A stretch of DNA of 64,000 bases from Polynucleobacter sp. UK-Kesae-W10 (GCF_018881575.1 NZ_JACVQB010000001.1:668986-732985); one strand, 5' to 3'. Positions 17,763 through 26,250 are shown, numbered from the stretch's first letter. A program made the numbers and translations. The notes: generated by a model from the sequence alone, not told the origin.

Positions 17763-18434
17763 GTGATAAACAAAATCATTCCTAGCGTAGCTCAGGCTGT
17801 GCGGGATATTGCGGATGGTTCTACCATCCTGGTTTCAGGATTTGGTGGCGCAGGCCTGCCAATTTACTTATTGGATGCCTTGGCAGAGCAGGGTGCTAAG
17901 AATCTGACCATCATCAGCAATAATGCTGGAAATTCTGGAATCGGTATTGCGAAACTCATTGGTAATGGCCAAGTTAAAAAGGTAGTTTGCTCTTTCCCTC
18001 GTCAGCCAGAATCAGGCGCCTTTGATGATCTCTATCGTGCTGGCAAGATTGAGTTGGAGTTGGTTCCTCAAGGCACTCTTGCAGAACGCATTCGTGCGGG
18101 TGGTGCGGGTATCGGCGGCTTCTACACGCCAACCGGTTTTGGTACCGAACTGGCCAAGGATAAAGATACTCGTGTGATTGATGGCATTAATCATATTTTT
18201 GAGACTGCGATCAAAGCAGACTACGCCTTGATTAAGGCTGATAAAGGCGATCGTTGGGGTAATCTCACCTACCACCGCACAGGCCGCAATTTTGGCCCCA
18301 TTATGGCTACTGCTGCTCGTTGCACTATTGCGCAGGTAAATCGAGTAGTTGAATTGGGTACATTAGATCCAGAAACGATTGTGACTCCTGGCATCTTTGT
18401 AAAGCGCGTTGTCTTGGTAGAAAGTAAATCATGA
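17763..18434 (+). CDS. 3-oxoacid/3-oxoadipate-type CoA-transferase, subunit A
   Basis: The alpha subunit of a family I CoA-transferase, which moves CoA from succinyl-CoA (typically) to a free acid. The glycine-rich VSGFGGAGLP and the GGAGIGGFYTPTGFGT segments are family hallmarks. I chose the GTG at 17763 (reading INKIIPSVAQAV) because GGAGACAGG lies 3-11 bases upstream and it matches the usual N terminus; an upstream in-frame ATG at 17718 adds 15 untypical residues. Its stop overlaps subunit B by 4 bases. Whether the acid is acetoacetate, 3-oxoadipate or another cannot be read from the sequence. Confidence 0.88.
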   Translation: MINKIIPSVAQAVRDIADGSTILVSGFGGAGLPIYLLDALAEQGAKNLTIISNNAGNSGIGIAKLIGNGQVKKVVCSFPRQPESGAFDDLYRAGKIELELVPQGTLAERIRAGGAGIGGFYTPTGFGTELAKDKDTRVIDGINHIFETAIKADYALIKADKGDRWGNLTYHRTGRNFGPIMATAARCTIAQVNRVVELGTLDPETIVTPGIFVKRVVLVESKS

Positions 18435-19093
18435 TCGATCTCTCTAAAGTCCAAAAGCGCAGCACTGCTGATATTGCTAAGCGCATTGTTCAAGACATTC
18501 CGGATGGCGCTCATGTGAATTTGGGTATTGGCCAACCTATGACGATCTGTAACTATTTGCCCGCAGATAAAGAAATTCTGATGCACTCCGAAAATGGTTT
18601 GTTGGGAATGGGCCCTTTAGCAAAAGAGCATGAGGTTGATGAGGAGTTGGTCAATGCAGGCAAGCAGCCGGTGACGATGTTGCCAGGTGCTTCACTTTGC
18701 CACCATGCAGATTCATTTGTGATGATTCGGGGTGGGCATATTGATATCTGTGTATTGGGTGCTTTCCAGGTCTCAGTAAAGGGCGATATTGCTAACTGGC
18801 GAACTGGTGATCCTAAGGCAATTCCAGCAGTAGGCGGAGCAATGGACTTAGCCTTGGGTGCCAAGAAATTATTTGTCATGATGGAGCATCTCACAAAGTC
18901 AGGTGAGTCCAAGTTGGTTAATGAATGTACTTATCCACTGACTGCGCTTGCCGCAGTTGATTGCATCTATACCGATCTAGCCACGATTGCAATCACACCA
19001 GAAGGCTTGGTTGCACTAGATTGGGTGGATGGCATGAGCTTCGAAGAACTTCAAGAGCTCAGCGGTGTACCAATGCGTCAGCTTAGCCAATAA
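18431..19093 (+). CDS. 3-oxoacid/3-oxoadipate-type CoA-transferase, subunit B
   Basis: The beta subunit of the same CoA-transferase, 220 residues. It carries the catalytic glutamate in MHSENGLLGMGP (the glutamyl-CoA thioester residue), preceded by NLGIGQP. LPGASLCHHADSF and GGAMDLALGAKK are further conserved stretches. The start overlaps subunit A's stop (ATGA), ensuring equal amounts of the two subunits. The Bug receptor gene starts 12 bases later, so the operon continues. Confidence 0.9.
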   Translation: MIDLSKVQKRSTADIAKRIVQDIPDGAHVNLGIGQPMTICNYLPADKEILMHSENGLLGMGPLAKEHEVDEELVNAGKQPVTMLPGASLCHHADSFVMIRGGHIDICVLGAFQVSVKGDIANWRTGDPKAIPAVGGAMDLALGAKKLFVMMEHLTKSGESKLVNECTYPLTALAAVDCIYTDLATIAITPEGLVALDWVDGMSFEELQELSGVPMRQLSQ

Positions 19094-19105
19094 GCGCATC
19101 ATCAG

Positions 19106-20086
19106 ATGTCATCTAAAAAGCTGCTGTCAATCCTTGTGATTTGGATAGGGGCCAGCTGGGTGTCTGTGCATGCGGCTGAAAGTACCTCTACATATCCAAA
19201 CAAACCAATCCACTTGATTGTTGGCTTCTCTCCAGGAGGCTCTGCAGATGCGGTAGGGCGTGCTCTTGCTGAAGGGTTGTCAAACCGCCTTGGTCAGCCT
19301 GTAGTGGTAGAGAACAAGGCGGGGGCGAATGGCAACATTGCAGCTGAGTATGTTTCGCGCGCACTGCCAGATGGATATGTGCTGTACTTTCCATCGATCG
19401 GCCACGCGGTCAATGCTTCGCTTTATAAAAATTTGCCTTACGATTCAATCAAGGATTTCACGGCCATTGGTGGTGTGTTTTCAGCCCCCAATATTTTGAT
19501 TGTGCCAGCGAGCTCCCCTTATAAATCTGTTAAAGAGCTTATTGCTGCTGGAAAAGCAAATCCTGGAAAGTTAACCTTTGCTTCTAGTGGTAGCGGTACT
19601 TCGGTTCATCTATCGGCCGTGCTATTTGAAAAGATGGCCAAAATAGAAATGATTCATATACCCTATAAAGGTACAGGTAGTGCACTACCGGATGTGATTT
19701 CAGGACAGGTAGATATGAGTTTTCCTAATCTTCCTAGCGCATTGCCGCATGTCAAGGCGGGAAGCTTGCGCGCCCTTGGCGTCACTACTGCAAAACGTTC
19801 TGCTGCTGCCCCCAATGTTCCAACCATTGCGGAGTCTGGCTTGCCTGGATATGACATGGCCACTTGGTATGGCTTAGTGGCTCCAGCCAATTTGCCGATA
19901 GAGATTCGGAATCGACTCAATAAAGAATTGCAAAGTATTTTGTCTGATCCTAAATTTAAAGATAAGTTGATTGCTCAGGGTGCTGATCCAATGCCAGGAA
20001 CTCCAGAGCAATTTACCGCCTTGATTAAAAGCGAAATTGAAAAGTGGCGTAAGCTCATTGCACAATCGCAAATTACGGTTGATTAA
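19106..20086 (+). CDS. Bug/TctC-family periplasmic solute receptor
   Basis: A 326-residue tripartite-tricarboxylate-type extracytoplasmic receptor. A signal peptide ends at VHAAES; the mature part has the family motifs YPNKPIHLIVGFSPGGSADAVGR in its first 40 residues, VENKAGANGNIAAEYV and GTGSALPDVISGQVDMSF. These receptors bind small carboxylates or similar solutes in the periplasm. No TctA/TctB membrane genes are adjacent, which is common for Bug proteins in Burkholderiales. Its position inside the CoA-transferase operon suggests that it captures the acid degraded by the cluster or senses it. Confidence 0.9.
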   Translation: MSSKKLLSILVIWIGASWVSVHAAESTSTYPNKPIHLIVGFSPGGSADAVGRALAEGLSNRLGQPVVVENKAGANGNIAAEYVSRALPDGYVLYFPSIGHAVNASLYKNLPYDSIKDFTAIGGVFSAPNILIVPASSPYKSVKELIAAGKANPGKLTFASSGSGTSVHLSAVLFEKMAKIEMIHIPYKGTGSALPDVISGQVDMSFPNLPSALPHVKAGSLRALGVTTAKRSAAAPNVPTIAESGLPGYDMATWYGLVAPANLPIEIRNRLNKELQSILSDPKFKDKLIAQGADPMPGTPEQFTALIKSEIEKWRKLIAQSQITVD

Positions 20087-20127
20087 GATTCATTTTTTGT
20101 CGTACAGCATTTCATAAAGGAATATTC

Positions 20128-21297
20128 ATGTCATTTGCTTCTAATGCTTGTATTGCCGGAATATACGAGCACCCTTTAAGAGTGGCGCCAAACCATACGG
20201 TTGCACAACTTCATGCTGAGGTGGCGCGAGGCGCTCTATTGGACGCCGGTCTGACATTGGATGATGTGGATGGATACTTCTGCGCAGGCGATGCTCCTGG
20301 TATGGGGCCGGTATCGATGGCCGACTACTTGGGTCTTAAGAAATTAACGTATTTGGACTCCACAGACACAGGAGGCTCTTCTTACTTAACTCATGTGAAC
20401 CATGCGGCACGTGCCATTGCTGCTGGGCAATGTAAGGTTGCACTCATTACCTTGGCGGGACGCCCCAAATCGGAGGGATCTAGCGGCACACAGGTACGCA
20501 GTCAATATGCCAGCGCTCCAGATTTTGCATTTGAAAAGCCATACTCGCCAGCGCCCTTAAATACTTATGCCATGTGCGCAATGCGCCATATGTATGAGTT
20601 TGGAACGACTAGTGAGCAATTAGCTTGGATTAAGGTGGCCGCATCGCATCATGCGCAACACAATCCGAACGCAGCATTAAAAGATGTCTTAACGGTTGAG
20701 GATGTTTTAAATTCCCCAATGATTGCTGATCCTTTGCATCGCGCTGACTGTTGTGTCGTGACTGACAGTGGTGGTGCCTTGGTGGTGGTGCATCCGGATA
20801 TTGCTAAAACTTTAAAAAAGCCTGTGGTCACGATGATGGGTGCTGGTGAAACCACCAAGGGTCAAATGGGTGGCAAAGTTGACCTCACTTACTCCGGTTT
20901 AGCTTGGGCTGCTCCTTTAGCATTCAAAGAGGCCAAGCTCACGCCAGAACAAATTCGTTACGCATCGATTTACGACAGCTTTACCATCACCGTTCTCATT
21001 CAGCTGGAGGATTTAGGCTTTTGTAAAAAAGGTGAAGGCGGCAAGTTTGTCGAGGGGGGTCAATTGATTTCTGGAAAGGGCAAGCTAGCCTTCAATACCG
21101 ATGGTGGCGGTTTATGTAACAACCATCCCGCTAATCGTGGTGGCATGACTAAAGTGATTGAAGCGGTCAGACAATTGCGTGGCGAGGCCCATCCGGCCGT
21201 GCAGATCCCCAATCTAGAATTTGCGCTGGCTTCTGGTATTGGCGGTGCGCTTGGCACACGTCATGGCGCTGCAGTATTAATTTTAGGGAGACTGTAA
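20128..21297 (+). CDS. Thiolase-fold protein lacking the catalytic cysteines (SCP-x/Ltp2-like)
   Basis: A 389-residue member of the SCP-x thiolase-like group. The fold markers are present (AVARGALLDAG-like N-terminal helix, YDSFTITVLIQLEDLGF, HPANRGG, GIGGALGTRHGA). However, the usual nucleophile segment N-x-x-C-x-S-G is replaced by STDTGGSSYLTH (about residues 78-89), and the second cysteine near the C terminus is Ser (ASGIGGALG). Proteins of this type include Ltp2, a retro-aldolase that works with a DUF35 partner. Here the DUF35 gene overlaps this stop by one base (TAATG). The reaction is therefore more likely carbon-carbon cleavage or another acyl-CoA step than classical thiolysis. This is inference. 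Confidence 0.75.
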   Translation: MSFASNACIAGIYEHPLRVAPNHTVAQLHAEVARGALLDAGLTLDDVDGYFCAGDAPGMGPVSMADYLGLKKLTYLDSTDTGGSSYLTHVNHAARAIAAGQCKVALITLAGRPKSEGSSGTQVRSQYASAPDFAFEKPYSPAPLNTYAMCAMRHMYEFGTTSEQLAWIKVAASHHAQHNPNAALKDVLTVEDVLNSPMIADPLHRADCCVVTDSGGALVVVHPDIAKTLKKPVVTMMGAGETTKGQMGGKVDLTYSGLAWAAPLAFKEAKLTPEQIRYASIYDSFTITVLIQLEDLGFCKKGEGGKFVEGGQLISGKGKLAFNTDGGGLCNNHPANRGGMTKVIEAVRQLRGEAHPAVQIPNLEFALASGIGGALGTRHGAAVLILGRL

Positions 21298-21716
21298 TGA
21301 GTCAAGTGAATGAAAAAAATATGGCTAACAAAGATCACCGCTTGCCAAGCCCGATTAGCAATCCTGAAAATAAAGCATTTTTAGATGCTGCACAAAATAA
21401 TCAGCTGCTCTTAAAACATTGCAATGCTTGCAAAGAAGCTCACTATTACCCACGTACTATCTGCCCGCATTGTGGCAGTGATGACACTACTTGGGTTCAT
21501 TCTGCGGGAGTGGGGGAGATTTATTCTTACACTGTGATGCGACGTGGTGTAGAAGTTCCTTTTGCGATGGCTTATGTACGATTACAAGAGGGCATTTCTT
21601 TATTAACGCACCTGACCAATTGTGATTTTGATGCGATTCGCATAGGGCAAAAAGTAAGAGTCATCTTTCAGGAGACGCAGGACGGGCAAAAAACCCACTT
21701 GTTCGAACCCGCTTAA
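21297..21716 (+). CDS. DUF35 OB-fold protein with Zn-ribbon
   Basis: A 139-residue protein with an N-terminal rubredoxin-like Zn-ribbon (CNAC and CPHC pairs, about residues 42-61) and a C-terminal OB fold (VGEIYSYTVMRRGVEVPFAMAY region). DUF35 proteins bind thiolase-fold enzymes and can bind acyl-CoA. The ATG shares a base with the stop of the thiolase-like gene, the usual arrangement for such a complex. It ends the operon, 22 bases before the convergent DUF1841 gene. Confidence 0.85.
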   Translation: MSQVNEKNMANKDHRLPSPISNPENKAFLDAAQNNQLLLKHCNACKEAHYYPRTICPHCGSDDTTWVHSAGVGEIYSYTVMRRGVEVPFAMAYVRLQEGISLLTHLTNCDFDAIRIGQKVRVIFQETQDGQKTHLFEPA

Positions 21717-21738
21717 CCTAGCTTGGGCAATTTAGCCC

Positions 21739-22170
21739 TTAGATCAACCTCTTTAAAGCCTCGAGATAACTCTCGGGGTTAAGGGGCTTGCCTTCCCTTT
21801 GGGATTCCCACATGACCTGGCCCAAACATTCCATCATGAGGTGTTGTGCCTCGTGCTCTGATCCTAATTTTTTACTCAGCTTTTCTGCAATCTCTTTGAT
21901 GTCAGGGGGTTGGTTAATAGAGATCTGTTCGCTGATCGATAGATGCATAGATAAATGCAGGAAGGGATTGGTTTCACCGCGCTCTGGGGTGTAGTCTTGA
22001 TCTAGCGCGCCTTCTGGATCAGATAAAAGTACATGGTATTCAGGGTGTTGCTCCATCCAATCGCCAGCAATCGTCTCCATTGAGTCCAGAATATGCCCAT
22101 CGGTTTTTTTCTTCCAGGTATCGCAAAAAAAGCGCCGTACTTCTTCTCGAGTTGGGTTAAATATCGCCAC
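21739..22170 (-). CDS. DUF1841 family protein
   Basis: A 143-residue conserved proteobacterial protein of unknown function. The start MAIFNPTREEVRRFFCDTW, the central HLSMHLSISEQISIN and the Pro-Glu-Ser-Tyr-rich C terminus (LNPESYLEALKR) match the DUF1841 pattern as I know it. It is cytoplasmic with no signal or membrane segment. The start overlaps the end of nth by 14 bases, and in related genomes it commonly follows nth. Confidence 0.8.
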   Translation of the reverse strand: MAIFNPTREEVRRFFCDTWKKKTDGHILDSMETIAGDWMEQHPEYHVLLSDPEGALDQDYTPERGETNPFLHLSMHLSISEQISINQPPDIKEIAEKLSKKLGSEHEAQHLMMECLGQVMWESQREGKPLNPESYLEALKRLI

Positions 22171-22816
22171 GGACTTTTCCTTTGCTAGTTTTTTGCTTGA
22201 AGCTGCATAAAGGCTCTACGATGCAATGGGCACAATCTGGGTTGCGCGCTTTGCAAGTATATCGACCATGAAGAATGAGCCAATGATGCGCATCCAATAG
22301 ATACTCTTTTGGTACGCGTTTGAGTAATTGCTCCTCAACTTTAACAACGTCTTTGCCTGGAGCAAGACCAGTGCGATTGGAGACACGAAAAATATGCGTA
22401 TCTACAGCAATGGTAGGTTGGCCAAAAGCGGTATTCAGAATGACGTTCGCGGTTTTTCTACCTACACCGGGAAGCGCTTCTAGTTCTTCTCGAGTTTGAG
22501 GTACTTGGCCATGATGTTTATCTATGAGTAGGCGACAAGTCTCCTGAATGTGCCTACCCTTCGAATTGAAAAGTCCGATATGTTGAATATAAGGTCTTAC
22601 ACCCTCTTCACCTAGCTCCAATAGGGCTTGGGGCGTATTGGCTATCTTGAATAATTTCTGCGTTCCTTTGTTGACAGAAATATCAGTAGCTTGTGCCGAT
22701 AATAAAACGGCAATCAGTAATTCAAACGGAGTGCTATATTCCAGCTCAGTCGTTGGCTTGGGATTGTTGGCTTTAAGAAGCTCAAAAAATGCACGACGTT
22801 TTTCTGGGTTCATCAT
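22157..22816 (-). CDS. nth: Endonuclease III
   Basis: Nth is a bifunctional DNA glycosylase/AP lyase that removes oxidised pyrimidines in base excision repair. The helix-hairpin-helix LPGVGRKTANVI carries the catalytic Lys, VDTHIFRVSNR carries the catalytic Asp, and the C terminus has the iron-sulfur loop C-x6-C-x2-C-x5-C (CKARNPDCAHCIVEPLC). The 219 residues are the usual length. Its start overlaps the rnfB stop by 4 bases. The isc operon 6 kb away would supply its cluster. Confidence 0.97.
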   Translation of the reverse strand: MMNPEKRRAFFELLKANNPKPTTELEYSTPFELLIAVLLSAQATDISVNKGTQKLFKIANTPQALLELGEEGVRPYIQHIGLFNSKGRHIQETCRLLIDKHHGQVPQTREELEALPGVGRKTANVILNTAFGQPTIAVDTHIFRVSNRTGLAPGKDVVKVEEQLLKRVPKEYLLDAHHWLILHGRYTCKARNPDCAHCIVEPLCSFKQKTSKGKVRGDI

Positions 22817-23505
22817 GTCTTTTGTTGTGCCCTCGCAATAGCAGCCGCAATGATTGCGCGTTTGCGTTCTTTTTCTTGCGCCTCCTCTACTGAAGAGGGG
22901 TTTTCGGCATTCACAGCAAGCAATTTTGCGGCGGCTTTTTTAGCCAAACGCTCATCATTGTCTTTTTGTTCGCGTAACAGCCGTTGCTCGCGATCGTGAT
23001 AGCGCTGACGGGATGCGTCAGCCTGCGCAGGGGTCCAGGCATTCCATCCAACTTGCTCGCCTGTGACATCAATCATGTTGATACAGTCCACTGGGCAAGG
23101 TGGAATGCAGAGATCACAGCCCGTACACCACTCTGTAAGCACCGCATGCATTTGTTTAGAGGCTCCCACAATCGCATCAACGGGGCATGCCTGAATGCAT
23201 AGCGTGCATCCAATGCATTTTTTTGGGTCGATGAATGCTACTGGTCTTGGACGCTCAATGCCGCAAGTCGGGTCGATGCCAGGATTGAGCTCGAAGGCAT
23301 CTTGGGGGTAAATAGGTGTCAGCACTTTACTGAGCCTTTGAATACCCTCTATGCCACCAGGCGGGCAGCGATTGGGAAGCGCTTGGCCGCTAGCTAATGC
23401 CTCTGCATACCCTCGGCAATCGGGGTAGCCACATTTAGTGCATTGGGTTTGAGGAAGTAGATCTTCCAGGCGATCAGTCAGCTCGTTCACCTGGTTAATG
23501 TTCAT
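22813..23505 (-). CDS. rnfB: RnfB-like iron-sulfur protein without membrane anchor
   Basis: A 230-residue protein resembling the RnfB/RsxB electron-transfer subunit. It has an N-terminal Fe-S domain (CTKCGYPDC then CPPGG), and two 4Fe-4S ferredoxin motifs, CIGCTLCIQACPVDA and CTGCDLCIPPCPVDC, followed by a Lys/Glu/Ala-rich tail (about 170-230). True RnfB begins with a hydrophobic helix; this one starts directly with MNINQVNELTDRLEDLLP. None of rnfA, C, D, G or E is in the window. It probably acts as a soluble ferredoxin-type electron carrier, perhaps linked to nth, with which it is translationally coupled. Confidence 0.85.
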   Translation of the reverse strand: MNINQVNELTDRLEDLLPQTQCTKCGYPDCRGYAEALASGQALPNRCPPGGIEGIQRLSKVLTPIYPQDAFELNPGIDPTCGIERPRPVAFIDPKKCIGCTLCIQACPVDAIVGASKQMHAVLTEWCTGCDLCIPPCPVDCINMIDVTGEQVGWNAWTPAQADASRQRYHDREQRLLREQKDNDERLAKKAAAKLLAVNAENPSSVEEAQEKERKRAIIAAAIARAQQKT

Positions 23506-23525
23506 TGAATGACTAGTTCCTAAGT

Positions 23526-23553
23526 AAATGAGAGACGCTAGGGTCTCTCATTT
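23526..23553 (-). terminator. Terminator hairpin after PHB depolymerase
   Basis: An 11-bp stem (AAATGAGAGAC / GTCTCTCATTT) with a 6-base loop lies between phaZ (ending at 23561) and the rnfB start (23505). The T-rich tract on the minus strand is interrupted (TTTACTT), so termination may be partial. Confidence 0.65.
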
Positions 23554-23560
23554 TGTTGGC

Positions 23561-24850
23561 TTATTTAGCGTCTAGTTTGGGTAAACGCGCTTTGGTTTTT
23601 CGTTGCGCTGGTTGATGTTCGCGAATGAAAGATTTAATTTTTGGATAAACCTTGTCGCGCCAACGACGTCCGGCAAAAATACCGTAGTGACCAGCGCCAG
23701 CAACTTCGTAGTGGTCTTTATGTTCTTTTGGAATGCCTGCACATAAAGCATGTGCTGAGCGGGTTTGACCACTGCCGGAAATATCATCCAATTCACCCTC
23801 AACAGTTAGCAAGGCAGTTTTCTGAATATCTTGCGGCTTAACTAACTTTCCAGAAACTTCCCAAGTTCCATTTGGTAATGAATAGTCTTGGAACACAGTT
23901 TTGATCGTATCTAGGTAGAACTTGGCATCCAAGTCTAGTACGGCGTTGTATTCATCATAGAAGCGGATATGCGATTCCGCATCCTGTTCATCACCCTTAA
24001 CGAGATTTTGGAAGTAATCCCAGTGTGACTGCAAATGATTCTGTGGGTTCATGGCGATAAAGCCAGTGTGCTGCAGGAAGCCTGGGTAAACACGGCGACC
24101 AGCGCCAGGATAGGTTGGCGGTACTTTGTAGATCACATGGCTTTCAAACCAGTCGTGTGATTTTTGTTCTGCTAGGTTGTTTACCGCTGTAGGTGATTTA
24201 CGTGCATCAATTGGGCCACCCATCATGATCATGGAGGCAGGAGTGGCTTCACCAGCAGAAGCCATCAGGGAGATGGCACCTAAAGTAGGAACAGTTGGCT
24301 GGCAAACAGAAATCACATGCAAATCTTCTGCGCCAATAGTACGGATAAATTCTTGAACGTAATGAACGTAGTCATCGAGGCCAAATTCGCCTTCGCCCAC
24401 GGGAACGTTACGGGCATCAATCCAGTCAGTGATGTATACCTTGTGATCTTGTAGCAATGTGCGAACAGTGTCGCGCAACAAAGTAGAGTGATGACCAGAG
24501 AGTGGCGCTACTACTAATACTGAAGGATCTTCTTTAAGACTTTTGATCGTTTCAACATCATCGGAGAAGCGCTTAAAGCGAATCAGATTACAGAAAGGCT
24601 TAGAAACTTTAGTAATTTCATGGATGGCCACTTCGTGACCGTGCGCCATGACGGAGCGGATGCCAAATTCTGGTTTCTTATAGTTTTTGCCCAGGCGGTA
24701 TAGAAGTTCGTAGCTAGCAGCTAAACGCTCAGATCCTGGAACCTTGGATGCCGGGTTAGAGGCATTAATCAAAGCCTCAGAGGCAGCACGCGCCCATGAG
24801 CTCATTGGTTGAAGTAAGGCTTTTTGGAATTCGTGTAACTGATAAAGCAT
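23561..24850 (-). CDS. phaZ: Intracellular polyhydroxyalkanoate (PHB) depolymerase
   Basis: A 429-residue intracellular PHA depolymerase that mobilises stored PHB granules to 3-hydroxybutyrate units. The nucleophile region reads VISVCQPTVPT with Cys at residue 183, the position known for Ralstonia eutropha PhaZa1, which uses Cys instead of Ser. The Asp in VEGELDDISGSGQT and the His in GAGHYGIFAGRRW complete a probable triad. There is no signal peptide, consistent with an intracellular role. It is a single gene with its own terminator. The glyoxylate-shunt enzyme AceA at 14 kb would help use the acetyl-CoA released. Confidence 0.93.
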   Translation of the reverse strand: MLYQLHEFQKALLQPMSSWARAASEALINASNPASKVPGSERLAASYELLYRLGKNYKKPEFGIRSVMAHGHEVAIHEITKVSKPFCNLIRFKRFSDDVETIKSLKEDPSVLVVAPLSGHHSTLLRDTVRTLLQDHKVYITDWIDARNVPVGEGEFGLDDYVHYVQEFIRTIGAEDLHVISVCQPTVPTLGAISLMASAGEATPASMIMMGGPIDARKSPTAVNNLAEQKSHDWFESHVIYKVPPTYPGAGRRVYPGFLQHTGFIAMNPQNHLQSHWDYFQNLVKGDEQDAESHIRFYDEYNAVLDLDAKFYLDTIKTVFQDYSLPNGTWEVSGKLVKPQDIQKTALLTVEGELDDISGSGQTRSAHALCAGIPKEHKDHYEVAGAGHYGIFAGRRWRDKVYPKIKSFIREHQPAQRKTKARLPKLDAK

Positions 24851-24891
24851 GGTGCCTCCTGTAAATCTATAAAGCCGCTTATTGCGCTCTT

Positions 24892-26091
24892 TTAAGCCAA
24901 TACGCGGGCGATTGCTTTGGCGACCTTATCAATATTTTTAGTATTGAGAGCGGCCACACAAATACGACCAGTAGAGAGGGCATAAATGCCATCTTCTTTC
25001 TGTAGGCGTTCAACTTGCTCGGCGGTTAAACCAGAGTAAGAAAACATTCCACGCTGCTTTTCAATAAAAGCAAAATCTTGCTTGACGCCAGCAGCGGCTA
25101 ATTTTTCAACTAAACCATGACGCATCGCCTTAATGCGATCACGCATTTGTGCTAGTTCATCTTCCCAAAGTTTACGTAACTCTGGGGAATTTAAAACAGC
25201 AGCAGCAATTGCCGCACCATGGGTTGGTGGGTTGGAATAGTTAGTTCGAATGACGCGCTTTAATTGAGAAAGCACACGAGTAGATTCGTCTTTACTCTGG
25301 GTCACGATGGATAGTGCACCAACACGCTCACCATAGAGTGAGAATGACTTGGAGAAAGAGCTTGATACAAAGAAGGACATGCCAGACTCAGCAAAGAGGC
25401 GTACTGCAATGCCGTCTTGCTCAATCCCGGCTGCAAAGCCTTGATAGGCCATATCCAAGAAGGGAATTAAGCCCTTGGTTTTGCAGATGTCGATGACTTG
25501 ACGCCATTGCGCTTCAGTTATATCTGCACCAGTTGGGTTATGACAGCACGCATGCAATAAAACAGTAGTGTTCTTTGGGAAAGACTCTAAAGATTTCACC
25601 ATGCCATCAAAATCAACACCACGAGTTTTGCCATCGAAGTAGGTGTACTCAACTACTTCAAAACCGGCAGATTCAAAAATGCCGCGATGGTTTTCCCAGG
25701 TTGGATTGCTGATGGCGCAGGGTGCATTTAAATTGAGGCGCTTGATAAAGTCTGCACCAACACGCAAGGCGCCAGTGCCGCCTAAGCATTCGGCAGTGAC
25801 TACGCGACCATCTTTGATGAGGGAGGATTCAGCGCCAAACAATAAATTTTGTACCGCGCTGTTGTAAGGGTTTGGGCCTTCAATCGGAATGTAGCTGCGT
25901 GGTGAATGCTTCGCAACAATCGCCTCTTCTGCTTTGATCACCGCTTTTAAGAGAGGCACTTTGCCTTCGTCTGTGTAATACACGCCAACACCAAGGTTCA
26001 CCTTATCTGGACGTTGATCGGCAACGTAGGCTTCGGTGAGGCCAAAAATAGGGTCTTTAGGGGCTAATTGGACTGAGGCAAACAGGGTCAT
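24892..26091 (-). CDS. tyrB: Aromatic/aspartate aminotransferase (class I)
   Basis: A 399-residue PLP aminotransferase of the AspC/TyrB group, transferring amino groups between 2-oxoglutarate and aspartate or aromatic amino acids. The PLP lysine is in SSSFSKSFSLYGERVGAL, HACCHNPTGADITEAQW holds the NPTG motif, and the C terminus has the substrate-binding Arg in STGRICVAALN. TyrB and AspC cannot be separated with certainty from sequence alone, so the symbol is tentative. It is divergent from uvrB across a 159-base gap. Confidence 0.88.
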   Translation of the reverse strand: MTLFASVQLAPKDPIFGLTEAYVADQRPDKVNLGVGVYYTDEGKVPLLKAVIKAEEAIVAKHSPRSYIPIEGPNPYNSAVQNLLFGAESSLIKDGRVVTAECLGGTGALRVGADFIKRLNLNAPCAISNPTWENHRGIFESAGFEVVEYTYFDGKTRGVDFDGMVKSLESFPKNTTVLLHACCHNPTGADITEAQWRQVIDICKTKGLIPFLDMAYQGFAAGIEQDGIAVRLFAESGMSFFVSSSFSKSFSLYGERVGALSIVTQSKDESTRVLSQLKRVIRTNYSNPPTHGAAIAAAVLNSPELRKLWEDELAQMRDRIKAMRHGLVEKLAAAGVKQDFAFIEKQRGMFSYSGLTAEQVERLQKEDGIYALSTGRICVAALNTKNIDKVAKAIARVLA

Positions 26092-26226
26092 TTGAGGTCA
26101 AAAATGGTGGTTTAAGGGTGGTTTTGCTATTAATTGACGTTAAATTGAGCTTAATTGTCGGTTTTTGAGGCCAGATTCAACTATTTCCAAATAAAAACGG
26201 CAAAATCAATGTTTGTACAAAATTCT

Positions 26227-26245
26227 CTGTGAAGAATTCTCACAG
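26227..26245. repeat. Inverted repeat CTGTGA-N7-TCACAG before uvrB
   Basis: Perfect 6-bp arms around seven bases, ending 5 bases before the uvrB ATG. A second palindrome, TTTGTACAAA, lies at 26212-26221. The spacing between CTGT and ACAG is 11 bases, not the 8 bases of the usual proteobacterial LexA box, so this is not a standard SOS operator. Confidence 0.5.
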
Positions 26246-26250
26246 ATGAA

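Noticed and set aside
26227..26245. LexA (SOS) box before uvrB
   Set aside because: The CTGT and ACAG half-sites are separated by 11 bases instead of 8, so it does not fit the proteobacterial consensus.
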